DNA of 64,000 bases from JAWMQL01 sp033283165 (lineage in GTDB: Bacteria > Pseudomonadota > Gammaproteobacteria > Pseudomonadales > Halieaceae). Below the pieces are notes generated by a model. The model saw only the letters and a list, made by a program, of their open reading frames with translations, made no database searches and had not been told where the DNA came from. The stretch is taken from contig JAWMQL010000002.1 in assembly GCA_033283165.1 (NCBI GenBank), positions 496,001 through 560,000 of the forward strand, read 5' to 3'. Shown here one piece after another: positions 18,045-27,073 of this stretch. The position numbers and the translations under genes are program-made. Numbering within the stretch: the first letter of the stretch is position 1; each line of letters opens with the position of its first letter.

Positions 18045-18842
18045 TTACCGGTAGCGCGAGGCAGCCGCCAGCGCCTGGCGCCGGATCGCCGGCAACTGTT
18101 TTGCCAGCGCCCCGTCCACCAGAGACGGAAACAGTCCGTTCAACCGCACGAAAAACTTTTCCGGCCAGCCGACGTAACGCGCTGGCTGGCTTTTGCGCAG
18201 CAGGGTGATAAGCTCCGCCGCGACACGCTCGGGGCTGTCGGTGGCGTTGCCCAGTTCCTCGTTGAGCGCCACGACTTCCGCGGGATTCATTGCAGTGGCC
18301 GTCGCCCTGGGCGCCAGGTAGCAGACCTCCACCGGGGAGTCAGCCAGTTCCCGCCGCAATGCCTCTGTGAATCCGCGCAACGCAAACTTGCTGGCACTGT
18401 AGCCGCAGTAACCGGGGTAACCGATACTGCCATAGCCGGAGCCGACGTTGACCACCGCACCACGGCAGCTTTCCAGTACCGGCAACAGCTCCTGCACCAG
18501 CAACATGGGCGCCAGCACATTGACCTCCATCATCTGCCGCAACTGCTGCTCACTCGCCCCGGTCAGCAGGCCGAAGTGATTCACCCCCGCGCCGTTGACC
18601 AGGATGTCCAGGCGGCCGTCACAGGCGGCGGACACCGCCTGCCGGCCCTCCGCTGTCGCGAGGTCGGCGATGACCGTATGGTGCCCGGAGCCCGGCAACC
18701 CGGACCGCAGTTGCTCAAGCTTGTCCCGGTTGCGCCCCACCAGCAGCAACATCACCCCGGCGTCTGCCAGCGCGCGGGCAAAGGCCTGGCCTATCCCGCC
18801 GCTGGCCCCGGTCAGTACACAGATCTTGCCCTGTAATTCCAT
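18045..18842 (-). CDS. Short-chain dehydrogenase/reductase
   Basis: 265 residues, classical SDR. TGASGGIG at residues 12-19 binds the cofactor, NGAG and the catalytic S-Y-K (VGSGYG, YSASK) follow. After the Rossmann core there is a C-terminal helix with VRLNGLFPSLVDGAL like SDRs acting on bulky or lipid substrates. It is third downstream of an AMP-forming ligase and next to a heme-oxygenase-fold enzyme, so it may reduce or oxidise the product of that pathway. The exact substrate is unknown. Confidence 0.88.
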   Translation of the reverse strand: MELQGKICVLTGASGGIGQAFARALADAGVMLLLVGRNRDKLEQLRSGLPGSGHHTVIADLATAEGRQAVSAACDGRLDILVNGAGVNHFGLLTGASEQQLRQMMEVNVLAPMLLVQELLPVLESCRGAVVNVGSGYGSIGYPGYCGYSASKFALRGFTEALRRELADSPVEVCYLAPRATATAMNPAEVVALNEELGNATDSPERVAAELITLLRKSQPARYVGWPEKFFVRLNGLFPSLVDGALAKQLPAIRRQALAAASRYR

Positions 18843-18851
18843 ACCGGTCTC

Positions 18852-19523
18852 CTAGGCCGCCAGTGGTTGTGCCTGGCTGGCTTCCACGCTGCGATACACG
18901 TCGGCATACAGGTGATAGAAATTGCGCGCGCAGTGAATGATCAGGCGCTGTTCCCGTTCACCCTCGATACGGTTCATCAAACCCTCAAAAAACGCCACGT
19001 GCTCGAGATCCAGCGCGCCGTGCGAGCGCAGGTAGGTGAACGCGTTGGCGGGCAGGCCGGTAGCGGCGGCAATTTGCTTCGCGGCCGTATCCGCCAGCGC
19101 CACACTGGTACCCTCCAGCACGTGGATCATGCCGAACATTCCCAGCGGATCGACCCTGTCGATTATGTGATAGGCATAAGCCACCATCAGTTCGGTCGCC
19201 CGGTTGGGCGTTGAGTGGCGCGCTTTGTCCGGGTCATAACCACAGGCGGCGATGTCGTTCAGCACCCACTCCTGGTGTCCCACCTCTTCCTCGATGTACT
19301 CGGCCAGCGCCTCGCGCAACCACTCCTTGTCCGCCGGTATGCGCGAGCCAGCCGCCATCAACAACGGCGTGGTGTGCTTCACGTGGTGGTAAGCCTGCTG
19401 CAGGAAGGCCACGTAATGTTCACGGGACAATCGCCCGGCCAGGGCATCCCGGACCAGGGGATTGTCCAGCAACTGCTGTCGCTCCGACTCCGTGGACTGC
19501 TGGAGATTCTGGAAAAAACTCAT
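18852..19523 (-). CDS. Heme-oxygenase-fold (TenA/PqqC-like) putative diiron enzyme
   Basis: 223 helical residues. Conserved positions resemble the heme-oxygenase-like diiron oxidase/oxygenase group (UndA, SznF types). They are Glu80-x2-His83 in EEEVGHQEW, Glu137 in HVLEGTS, and His168-x3-Asp172-x2-His175 in HGALDLEH. TenA thiaminases keep a catalytic Cys instead, and I see no such site. Spacing Glu80 to Glu137 (57) is close to that recalled for UndA. It overlaps the AMP ligase by 4 nt and is followed 9 nt later by the SDR, so it likely oxidises a product of the ligase. The reaction is inferred only. Confidence 0.75.
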   Translation of the reverse strand: MSFFQNLQQSTESERQQLLDNPLVRDALAGRLSREHYVAFLQQAYHHVKHTTPLLMAAGSRIPADKEWLREALAEYIEEEVGHQEWVLNDIAACGYDPDKARHSTPNRATELMVAYAYHIIDRVDPLGMFGMIHVLEGTSVALADTAAKQIAAATGLPANAFTYLRSHGALDLEHVAFFEGLMNRIEGEREQRLIIHCARNFYHLYADVYRSVEASQAQPLAA

Positions 19524-21019
19524 GAAACAAGCCGCTCCTTGTTAATTTTGTAAAGTGAGTCCAGCGCCACTGAAAATGCGCTGGCAATCCGGCCCCGGCG
19601 CGGCCGGCCGTTGTCGGTCAAAAACCCATCTGACGCCGACAGCGGGGTAGCCAGCCGCAGCCAGCAGCCTATTCGGGCATAATCCGGCAGCCGCTGGTTG
19701 GCCCGGTCAACCGCCAGCTGAACCTGGCTGTCACTGAGGCCGGCATCCCACGGGTGCAGCAGCGCCGCACAGTGCGGCCGCCCCTCCCCCAGTACCACCG
19801 CCTGGCTGAACTCGTTCCCGGCCAGGAGTTCACTTTCTACCCATTCGGGACTGATGTTGCGCCCGAAGCTGGAAATAATCAGGTGCTTGCGCCGCCCCGC
19901 CACGGTCAGGAAGCCGTCCTCGTCCACGGCGCCAAGATCACCGGTCCTGACCAGCTCCCGCTGCCAGCTGTCAGGCTGGTCCAGGTAGCCCAGGAAGGTA
20001 TTGCCACTGACCTCCAGTTCGCCCTTGCGGGACCGGACCTGGACATGTGGCAACACCCGGCCACTGGTGCCCGGCCGGTCTGCGCCCGGCCGGTTGAGAC
20101 TCACCACCGAGGCGCACTCCGACAGGCCGTAGCCCTCGTAAACCGGCAAGCCGTGGTCCCGCACCCGGGCGACCAGTTCCGGCGCCACCCGGGCGCCACC
20201 CACGGCAACAAAACGCAGGCTGGCCGGAGCGCGCCAGCCCGCGGCCAGGGCGGTGTCGAGCACGCTCAACAGTTGCGGCACCAGGATCAGGGTGTTGGGC
20301 TGGAGGCGGTCGAGCTGGGCCAGGAAGGTTTCCGCATTCAGGCCAGAGCTGCCCTGCATACCCAATTCCGCAGTGGGAATCATGACGCTGGTGCCACCCG
20401 CCAGCAACGGCACGTAGAGGCCGCCGATATTTTCCAGCAGGGTGCTCAGGGGCAGTATGGACAGGTGCCTGGGGCGCTCGATGCCGATTGCATCCCGCAG
20501 CGAGCAGGCCACCGCCAGGCACTGTTCAAAAGACAGGCAGACACCCCGCGGGTCGCCGGTTGACCCCGAGGTAAAGGTGATTTTGGTGGTTCCCGGTGGC
20601 ATCCGGGGCCGGCTGCCGGCCTGCACGGGGTAGGCAGACAGGCCTGCAGGTAATGCCCCGAACCCGGGCGCCAGCCGCCGCAACTGCGGCAGGCGTCGGG
20701 CCAACGGATCTTCACAGAACACCAGGTCGACACCGGCGCTGGCCAGCAGGTGATGCAGCTGCGCCTCGCTGAAAAAAGTGGGCATGGGCACCAGGCAGAT
20801 GCCCTCCAACTGACAGGCGAGATCCACCAGTGCCCAATGGGGCCCGTTGTCTGCCAGCAGGGCCACGCAGCGCGGCTTCGCCGCGCGCAACTCGTACCGC
20901 AGTTCCGCCAGCTGCAGCAACAACTCATGAGCAGTCAGCGCGCTGTCAAGGCCCGCCAGTGCGGGGGCGGCATCGGCCCGGGAGGCCCGCCGCTCGAGCA
21001 GTTCGAGCAATTCGGACAT
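19520..21019 (-). CDS. AMP-forming acyl-CoA synthetase/ligase
   Basis: 499 residues from ATG 21019 (508 from a TTG at 21046 that overlaps the previous stop as TTGA; both lack a strong RBS). ANL-superfamily motifs: FTSGSTGDPRGV (A3), LPLSTLLENIGG, GYGLSECASVVS (A5), RTGDLG (A7) and GRRKHLIISSFGRNISPEWVE (A8). The expected C-terminal NGK of motif A10 reads NGR, replacing the Lys usually needed for adenylation. It probably activates a carboxylic or fatty acid. It is followed with a 4-nt overlap by the heme-oxygenase-fold gene. Confidence 0.88.
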   Translation of the reverse strand: MSELLELLERRASRADAAPALAGLDSALTAHELLLQLAELRYELRAAKPRCVALLADNGPHWALVDLACQLEGICLVPMPTFFSEAQLHHLLASAGVDLVFCEDPLARRLPQLRRLAPGFGALPAGLSAYPVQAGSRPRMPPGTTKITFTSGSTGDPRGVCLSFEQCLAVACSLRDAIGIERPRHLSILPLSTLLENIGGLYVPLLAGGTSVMIPTAELGMQGSSGLNAETFLAQLDRLQPNTLILVPQLLSVLDTALAAGWRAPASLRFVAVGGARVAPELVARVRDHGLPVYEGYGLSECASVVSLNRPGADRPGTSGRVLPHVQVRSRKGELEVSGNTFLGYLDQPDSWQRELVRTGDLGAVDEDGFLTVAGRRKHLIISSFGRNISPEWVESELLAGNEFSQAVVLGEGRPHCAALLHPWDAGLSDSQVQLAVDRANQRLPDYARIGCWLRLATPLSASDGFLTDNGRPRRGRIASAFSVALDSLYKINKERLVS

Positions 21020-21042
21020 GGCGGCGTCGCGGTGGACCCGAC

Positions 21043-21750
21043 TCAACCGCGCAGGGCAGCGATCGCGGCAGTCAACTCGTCGATCGCATCCTCGTTGTCA
21101 TCCCAGATAGCGCTGATGCAGGGGTTGCCCAGGCCGTGTTGTACTCCCTGGCGCAGGTCACCGAGCAGGACCCGCGGTTGCCCCTGGTAGTAACTGCCCC
21201 ACTCCGCCGCCCGAGGCCCGAGTCGCTCGGCCTCCGCGGCACCCAGTTCCCGGGTGCTGAAGCCGCAGCGGCGTATCGAATAGCGTACCGCGCGGTTGGC
21301 TGCAAACAGCAGGTAATTCACACCGGCGCGCTCCAGTGCCCGGACCACCAGCAGGTAGAGAAACACGGACTGGCCGGGTTGCGAGGAGACCAGGTTACCC
21401 AGCTCCATAATCTGTGACCGCGGCACATTGCGGCCAAATTCCCGCCGGACCCAGGTTTCGACCGGATCGTCCAGGTATTGCTCGCAGAACAGGCCCGCCT
21501 GCCCGGCGCCACGCAACCCGAGGGCAGCCTGGTAGCTGCCTTCGGCCTGCAGGCCACACAACAGGGGCAGGTATTCCATCACCGTGGCGCCGTAGGCCGC
21601 GTGAAAAATAGTGGCGATATAGCGCTCGATGGACGGACGCTCCTGTTCGCAGGGAAGGCAGCTGATTACGGCGGGGCCTTGCAGGCCGCCAGGAATGGCG
21701 GGCAGCCTTCCCGTTGTCGGGACGAGGAGTGGGGCCAGGGCACGGTCCAT
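21043..21750 (-). CDS. Thermostable hemolysin family protein (acyltransferase-like)
   Basis: 235 residues matching the Vibrio thermostable-hemolysin (delta-VPH) Pfam family from memory: RPSIERYIATIFHAAYGA, LQAEGSYQAALGLRGAG, LFCEQYLDDPVE and VPRSQIMELGNLVS. The last two blocks resemble the substrate loop and core strand of GNAT or autoinducer-synthase folds. The name is historical; in this operon an N-acyltransferase role is more likely than hemolysis. It is the first gene of the nine-gene run, with AGAGGT as RBS and a 64-nt gap to the gene before it. Confidence 0.82.
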   Translation of the reverse strand: MDRALAPLLVPTTGRLPAIPGGLQGPAVISCLPCEQERPSIERYIATIFHAAYGATVMEYLPLLCGLQAEGSYQAALGLRGAGQAGLFCEQYLDDPVETWVRREFGRNVPRSQIMELGNLVSSQPGQSVFLYLLVVRALERAGVNYLLFAANRAVRYSIRRCGFSTRELGAAEAERLGPRAAEWGSYYQGQPRVLLGDLRQGVQHGLGNPCISAIWDDNEDAIDELTAAIAALRG

Positions 21751-21814
21751 GTTTTTACCTCTCGGTGTCTGTGCTGATCACAATAGACGGTGGGAATTAG
21801 GAGAACCTTAAGAG

Positions 21815-22480
21815 TCAGTTGTGTTCCATTTTGGAATCGATTCGTTCGCGCAGGGCCGCGATGTCCCGGCGCCGCCCGACATCTGCGACCTCACGGCCGG
21901 GCCTGGGCGCCGCGGCTTCGGCCCGACCCAGGAACTGCATGGCCTGCTCGTAATCACCCTGGTCGTACAGGAAATCGGCGTAAAAGTAGTTGCTGTCGAT
22001 ACCTGAGGGGTCCAGGGCCAGGCCGCGCTCCAGCAGTTCTCGCGCCTTGTCCTCGTCGGCGAAGCCCAATGGCCAGCCGGGCACCTTGAAGTACAAGGTG
22101 CCCAGGGACGTACAGGCGGCGCCGGAGAGCACCTCCTCGTCCAGCTCGATGGCGTGCTCCAGCGAGGCGCGGGCTTTTTTGGCGTACTTCATCGCACTGA
22201 GTTTGCTGGCCAGTCCGGCGTGGGTGGAATTGACGATACCGCACCAGGTCAGCGCTTCCGGGTTATCGCGCTGCTGTTCCAGCAGGGTGTCACATTCCTC
22301 CACCAGGTTTTCCATAGCGTCGGGGCGTTCTTTTTCCGCCACATTGAAGTTGATCTCGTCCCAACGGGACTGGATGGCGGCGACCTCCGGGCTGAGCCCC
22401 GCCTGGGCGACGGCCGGCAGGGCCAGGGACGTCATAAGGGTTACCGCGAATGTGAATCCGGCAGTCGCTTTCATGGTCAT
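21815..22480 (-). CDS. Secreted TPR-like protein
   Basis: 221 residues with a signal peptide (cleavage near ALPAVAQA, residue 27) and helical repeats with TPR character: ASLEHAIELDEEVLSGAACTSLGTLYF, ARELLERGLALDPSGIDSNYFYADFLYDQGDYEQAMQFL. It is predicted periplasmic. No catalytic motif was found. It lies 64 nt upstream of the thermostable-hemolysin gene on the same strand and may belong to that operon. Confidence 0.78.
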   Translation of the reverse strand: MTMKATAGFTFAVTLMTSLALPAVAQAGLSPEVAAIQSRWDEINFNVAEKERPDAMENLVEECDTLLEQQRDNPEALTWCGIVNSTHAGLASKLSAMKYAKKARASLEHAIELDEEVLSGAACTSLGTLYFKVPGWPLGFADEDKARELLERGLALDPSGIDSNYFYADFLYDQGDYEQAMQFLGRAEAAAPRPGREVADVGRRRDIAALRERIDSKMEHN

Positions 22481-22567
22481 GCTCCGTGTGATACCGATGA
22501 GGAGCAGTGTAGGCAGGCAAACTTAAGAAATACTTAGCCCTGAGGCGGCACGAGGGCAGGGGGAGGT

Positions 22568-23829
22568 TCAGCCGTCGGCATCGGTCTCCGCGGCGGTGTC
22601 AGCCGCCAGTTCGCGGTTCTGGACCGTGTCGGCCTGCAGCATGTTACCCACCTGTGCCGGGGCGTAAATGGAGTACTCGTGCTTTTCCTCGGTGGGCACA
22701 TAGTGGTGGCTGGCGACCCGGTAGACCCCCAGTGCCGCCAGCATCAGGTAAACCGCGCTGAGGAACCAGAAAAAGGCTACCGGGCCGAAGCGCTCCATGC
22801 CCAGTGACACCAGGAACGGTCCCAGGGTGAAGCCCACCCCGCTGATCAACACGATGGTGCCGGCGGCTGCGACGATTTTTTCCGGCCGCATGAAATCGTT
22901 GATCATGGCAATGGAGAGCGCGTACAGCGGGAAGATCATGCCGCCCAGCAGGGCCGACGCCAGCAACAGCACGCGGAAATCACTGAAATCCCGCGCGGCC
23001 AACAGGGCGGCGACCAGGGCGGCAACGAGGGCACAGGCAGCCACTACCTTGCGCCGGTCGAGGCGGTCGGACCACTTCCCGAGGGGCCACTGCAGGAAAA
23101 ACCCGCCGAAGATCAGCGCAGGGAAATCTGTCCCAGGTCCATCTGCAGGCTGTGGGCATACACCGCGCCCATGCCAACGAGTACCGCCCCGCCCACCTGG
23201 GCGAGAAATACCGACACCACCCCGTAGGGGGCCCACTGGAACAGGCGCCGGACACTGACCCGGGTCACTTCCTCGGCGACCGGAGCGGGAGTGGTGAAAA
23301 TCAGGATGGGTATCGCGGCAAAGCTGATCAGCACGGAGACCCAGGAAAAAACCTCGTAAGACTCCGCGTCCAGCAGGCCCAGCAGCAACTGGCCACCGCC
23401 CAACCCGGCAAACAGGACGGTCGCGTAGAGCGAGAGGACCCGGCCGCGGTTTTCCTGGTTGGAGGCATGGTTGAGCCAGGATTCCGCTACCACGTAGATG
23501 CCGGAGAAGGCGAAGCCGGTAACCACCCGCAGGAAAAACCAGGTCCAGGGCTCGATCACCAGCGGGTGTACCAGGACCGAGATGGACGCCAGGGCGGTCA
23601 GCGCGCCGAAGGTGCGCACATGCCCCACCCGGCGTATGGCGCGGGGCGCGCGCACTGCGCCCAGGATGAAACCCAGGAAATAGCCGGACATGATCAGGCC
23701 CACGGCGCGGGTTCCGAAGCCCTCCATGGAAGCCCGCACCCCCAGCAGCGTACCCTGGATGCCGACACAGAGACCGAGAATCGCCAGGCCCAGGAACAGT
23801 GGCCACAGGCGCCTGATTCTCATTTCCAT
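22568..23829 (-). pseudogene. MFS transporter interrupted by a frameshift
   Basis: The N-terminal half (23829 down to a TGA at 23115-23113) is a good MFS six-helix domain (LFLGLAILGLCVGIQGTLLG, SGYFLGFILGA, GIYVVAESWLNHAS). The C-terminal half continues in another frame from about 23125 with FPALIFGGFFLQWPLGKWSDRLDRR, five more helices and a hydrophilic tail. One missing base in the run at 23121-23126 would restore a full YcaD-type transporter of about 420 residues. It may be a true pseudogene or a sequencing error in a short homopolymer. The flanking genes are intact; it starts 11 nt after the hydrolase. Confidence 0.85.
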
Positions 23830-23840
23830 CTCAAGCTGCC

Positions 23841-24692
23841 CTAACCGGGAGATTCCCCGAGGTGATTATCCAGCCAGGCAATCATTTCCGCGTAGATTTG
23901 AGGCGCCTCCACCTCGTTGAAAATCTCGTGGAACAGGCCATCGTATATCCGCAGGGTCTTGTCCTGCGAACCGATATGCTGGTGCAGGAATTCGGAGCCT
24001 TCCGGACTGGTCATCGCATCACTGCCGCCATGCATCAACAACATCGGCAGGGTGATCTGCCCGGCCCGCTCCCGGGCTTCCCCCATGGCAGCGAACAGTT
24101 CATTCACCAGCCTCGCCGATATCTTGCCGTGGTACACCAGCGGGTCCTCCATGTAATCCTTGACCACCGCGGGGTCGCGGCTGACGCCCTCCGCGTCCAG
24201 TTGCAGGACGCCACTGCGGGGAGCGACCGATGACAGGATGCGTATTATCAGAAACTGGAAAAAACCCGGTTGCAGCGGCGACTGGATGGCGGGGCCGGAC
24301 AACATACCACCCTGGAACCGCTGCTGGTGACCCTCCAGCACCAGGGTGCTGATCAGGCCGCCCATGCTGTGACCGAGCAGAAATACCGGCTTGCCGGGGT
24401 ACCATTCATCGATCAGGTCCCGCAGGGCCAGCGCGGCCCCGACCATATCGCTGAACCGCTCCTGGAAGCCGGGCGTGCCCTCGGAGCGGCCGTGGCCGGG
24501 CAGGTCCAGCGCGCACACCGCGTAACCCGCATTATTCAGTGACTCGGCCAGCGGCTGATAGCGAGCGCAGTGCTCACCCATGCCGTGCACGATCATGACC
24601 ACCGCCCGGCAGTCGCCTTCCGCCTGCCAGTTCCTGCAGTACAGTTGGCCGCAGCGCGGCGCTGTCAGAGAGCCTTCAATCAACATGTTCAT
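23841..24692 (-). CDS. Monoacylglycerol-lipase-like alpha/beta hydrolase
   Basis: 283 residues, alpha/beta hydrolase fold of the Serine aminopeptidase S33/lysophospholipase type. Oxyanion HGMGEH at 36-41, nucleophile Ser109 in GHSMGG, Asp225 in GGSDAMTS, His255 in GLFHEIFNE. The HGMGEH.RY and LPGHGRSEG blocks are those of monoacylglycerol lipases and PldB. No signal peptide is seen, so it is probably cytoplasmic. It lies between a PlsB-type acyltransferase and an MFS gene, a lipid-linked context. Confidence 0.87.
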   Translation of the reverse strand: MNMLIEGSLTAPRCGQLYCRNWQAEGDCRAVVMIVHGMGEHCARYQPLAESLNNAGYAVCALDLPGHGRSEGTPGFQERFSDMVGAALALRDLIDEWYPGKPVFLLGHSMGGLISTLVLEGHQQRFQGGMLSGPAIQSPLQPGFFQFLIIRILSSVAPRSGVLQLDAEGVSRDPAVVKDYMEDPLVYHGKISARLVNELFAAMGEARERAGQITLPMLLMHGGSDAMTSPEGSEFLHQHIGSQDKTLRIYDGLFHEIFNEVEAPQIYAEMIAWLDNHLGESPG

Positions 24693-24769
24693 TCTCCATG
24701 AGTGTCAGCGGCACATTCCATCGCCGCGGGGGAAACCTTCCACATTCGTTGCCACGGGCAGGGAATGGC

Positions 24770-27073
24770 CTACAGCGGTTGCGCCAGCACGCGGATACGA
24801 TCCAGGCGAAACGCCAGTTCCCGGAAGGCGCGGCTCTGGTCGCGCCGGGCCGCGCCCACCGCCTCGCCGCCGCCTTCGGTGAGTCCCCGGTTCGCCATCA
24901 GTTTATAGCCATTCTGGAACAACAGTTTGCCGATCGAGGCCTGGGAACTGATGCGGCGTTGCAAATAATACTGGCGACCATAGGCCAGGGCCCGGGTAAC
25001 ACACTCGCTCTCGGTAATCCCCGCGCTGTCATCCAGTTTTGCCAGTGTATCGGCCACCACCCGGTAAGCCTCCACGTAAGGCAGTACGGCACTGTGCGCC
25101 ACATAGGGGGTCAGCTCCGCCAGCAGTCGCTCGGCGGCGGCGCGGTCCTGCTCCAGCCAGCCCTCCCAGCCCGGGTGATAGTGCTCCAGTTCCCGCCAGA
25201 CCTGCTGCCGGAACTCCTCCGTTGGCGAGTAAAAGAACTCGAACTTGAACAGGTCGCGCAGGCGCTCCGCTTCGGCCCAGAATGCCGGCAGGCGATTTTC
25301 CTCCACGTTGGCCACGGCTACCAGGGCCAGCTCCGCGATGGCCTTGTCGACGAAGTAATGGATGGTGGCATTGCGGTAGTAACTGGCGACAATGTGTTGT
25401 TCGGGAATGATGGCGTACAGATCCTCGTGCCCGCCCCGGTATTCCGTAATCAGGCCGTTGCGCACCATCACCGAGAACAGGTCCGCCAGCTGGCGCCGGT
25501 TCTGCGGCTCGAAGTGATCGGTAAGCCGGATGTCGCGGTCCCGGCACCAGTTCACCAGGTCGTCCACCCGCTGCAGCAGCTCATCGCGGGTCAGCGCCCG
25601 CGGCGCCGCGCCCAGCAGGACCATGGTCATGAGCGAACTCAGGGTCACGGGGGCCCGGCGGTTGACCCCCACCCCTACCTGGAAAGCCACCTTGGCCAGG
25701 GCCAGGCGATCCTCGGGATCGGGCGACTGTTCCAGCACCACCGGGTCGCAATAGTCCATGTAGATACGCCCCATCGGCCGGCTCAGGCCGCGCAGGTAAC
25801 CGACAAACCAGCGCAGGCTCTCGGGCCGCTTCTTCGTCCCTGACTCCTCTATCGCGTAGTCTTTCACGTCGCCGATCAGGTCGTAGTTGATGGCCACCGG
25901 GATGATATGCAGGTTGCGGATGTCCGCACCGTGGGCGGCCTCGATGACATACTTGAGAAGCCCATAGCGCGGCGGCATCAGTTTGCCGACCCGGGAGCGG
26001 GTGCCCTCAAAGGCCCAGCTCAGTGAAAAACGCTTCTCCATCAGGTAGGCGATGTAGCGGCGCAACATGGCTTTGTACACCAGGTCGTCGGCAAAGCTGC
26101 GGCGAATAAAAATCGCACCCGCCCGGCGCAGGATGAAACCCAGGCCGGCAAAGGCCATGTTGTCGCCGCCCAGCGTATGGGGCGCCGGGAAATCGTTCTC
26201 ATACAGCACGGATATGTGGGCGAAACCATCAACGTGGGTCTTGTGGGTGAACAGGAATACGCAGGGATATTCCCGTGAACTCTGTCTTGTGCGCTCCAGG
26301 CCCTGCTGGTCGATAACGATATCGGTGTCGTAGCCGAGGGTGCGTATCCGGCGACTGAGCCAGCCAACAATATCGATCCAGAAGGTGGACGGGCGGGACA
26401 ACATTTCCTTGAGACAGCCTTCCGCCTGCTCCTGGATATCGGCCAGTGGGCGGCCCAGGTCCCGGGAAAGCTCTTCCAGCTCCTGCCGGAATTCCCGGTC
26501 TGCCATCATGCTCGCGGCCACCCGGCGCGGCACCTTGTAACGACTGCCCCGCAGGCGGCGTTCAGCCACGTCCAGCGCCAGGCCAGCCTGGCCGGCGATG
26601 AAATCGGCCAATTCGCCGCTGTCATGAATATCGCCGTGCCGCTCGCCGTGGCGTTCTCGCAATTCACCCAGGGTGGCGGGCTCGGCCTCTATGCAGCGGG
26701 CGCGTCCAGGATCCCGCCTGAGGATGCGGCGAGCGCGCCAGGGCCCGGGCCGCCTCGGGTTGCCACCGAGGATCAGGTCCCGCAGACGCGGCGCACTGCC
26801 CTTTTCTTCGCGGGAGGAAATCCACACCACCCGCAGCGGCACCAGCAGCGTGTCTTCCGGCAGGTCCAGGTACTTCCACAGCGCGCCCGAAGGAATATTC
26901 TCCGGGGTAGCGGAGATAGGCAGTGTTACCCGCTTGCTGTCACCACCGAGTCCGAATGCCCTCCGCTCCTGTTCCAGCCACTGTTCCAGCGCCCGGGTTT
27001 CCACCGCGTGGGAGGAATCCAGCAGGAACAGCACCCGTGCCGGGTCGTGCTGCCGCCAGTCCTGATCGGGCAT
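24770..27073 (-). CDS. plsB: PlsB-family glycerol-3-phosphate acyltransferase
   Basis: 767 residues. Acyltransferase block I is HKTHVD (H-x4-D) near residue 280, block II AGAIFIRRSF, block III FEGTRSRVGKLMPP and block IV IIPVAINYD. The long N- and C-terminal extensions and total length fit PlsB (E. coli 807). The usual HRSHMD is HKTHVD here, so it is a divergent PlsB of the kind seen in marine gammaproteobacteria and actinobacteria. It would acylate sn-glycerol-3-phosphate at position 1 at the inner membrane. Its ATG overlaps the hemY stop by 1 nt (TGATG). Confidence 0.85.
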   Translation of the reverse strand: MPDQDWRQHDPARVLFLLDSSHAVETRALEQWLEQERRAFGLGGDSKRVTLPISATPENIPSGALWKYLDLPEDTLLVPLRVVWISSREEKGSAPRLRDLILGGNPRRPGPWRARRILRRDPGRARCIEAEPATLGELRERHGERHGDIHDSGELADFIAGQAGLALDVAERRLRGSRYKVPRRVAASMMADREFRQELEELSRDLGRPLADIQEQAEGCLKEMLSRPSTFWIDIVGWLSRRIRTLGYDTDIVIDQQGLERTRQSSREYPCVFLFTHKTHVDGFAHISVLYENDFPAPHTLGGDNMAFAGLGFILRRAGAIFIRRSFADDLVYKAMLRRYIAYLMEKRFSLSWAFEGTRSRVGKLMPPRYGLLKYVIEAAHGADIRNLHIIPVAINYDLIGDVKDYAIEESGTKKRPESLRWFVGYLRGLSRPMGRIYMDYCDPVVLEQSPDPEDRLALAKVAFQVGVGVNRRAPVTLSSLMTMVLLGAAPRALTRDELLQRVDDLVNWCRDRDIRLTDHFEPQNRRQLADLFSVMVRNGLITEYRGGHEDLYAIIPEQHIVASYYRNATIHYFVDKAIAELALVAVANVEENRLPAFWAEAERLRDLFKFEFFYSPTEEFRQQVWRELEHYHPGWEGWLEQDRAAAERLLAELTPYVAHSAVLPYVEAYRVVADTLAKLDDSAGITESECVTRALAYGRQYYLQRRISSQASIGKLLFQNGYKLMANRGLTEGGGEAVGAARRDQSRAFRELAFRLDRIRVLAQPL

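Noticed and set aside
21019..21046. TTG start at 21046 for the AMP ligase
   Set aside because: Possible through TTGA overlap, but there is no RBS, and the ATG at 21019 gives the natural N-terminus. Kept only as an alternative.
21770..21782. CRP/Vfr-like TGTGCTGATCACA upstream of the thermostable-hemolysin gene
   Set aside because: Arms are only 4 bp and the spacing is shorter than the CRP consensus (N6).
23113..23829. Programmed frameshift in the MFS gene
   Set aside because: No slippery heptamer with a downstream structure was seen. A simple indel explains it.
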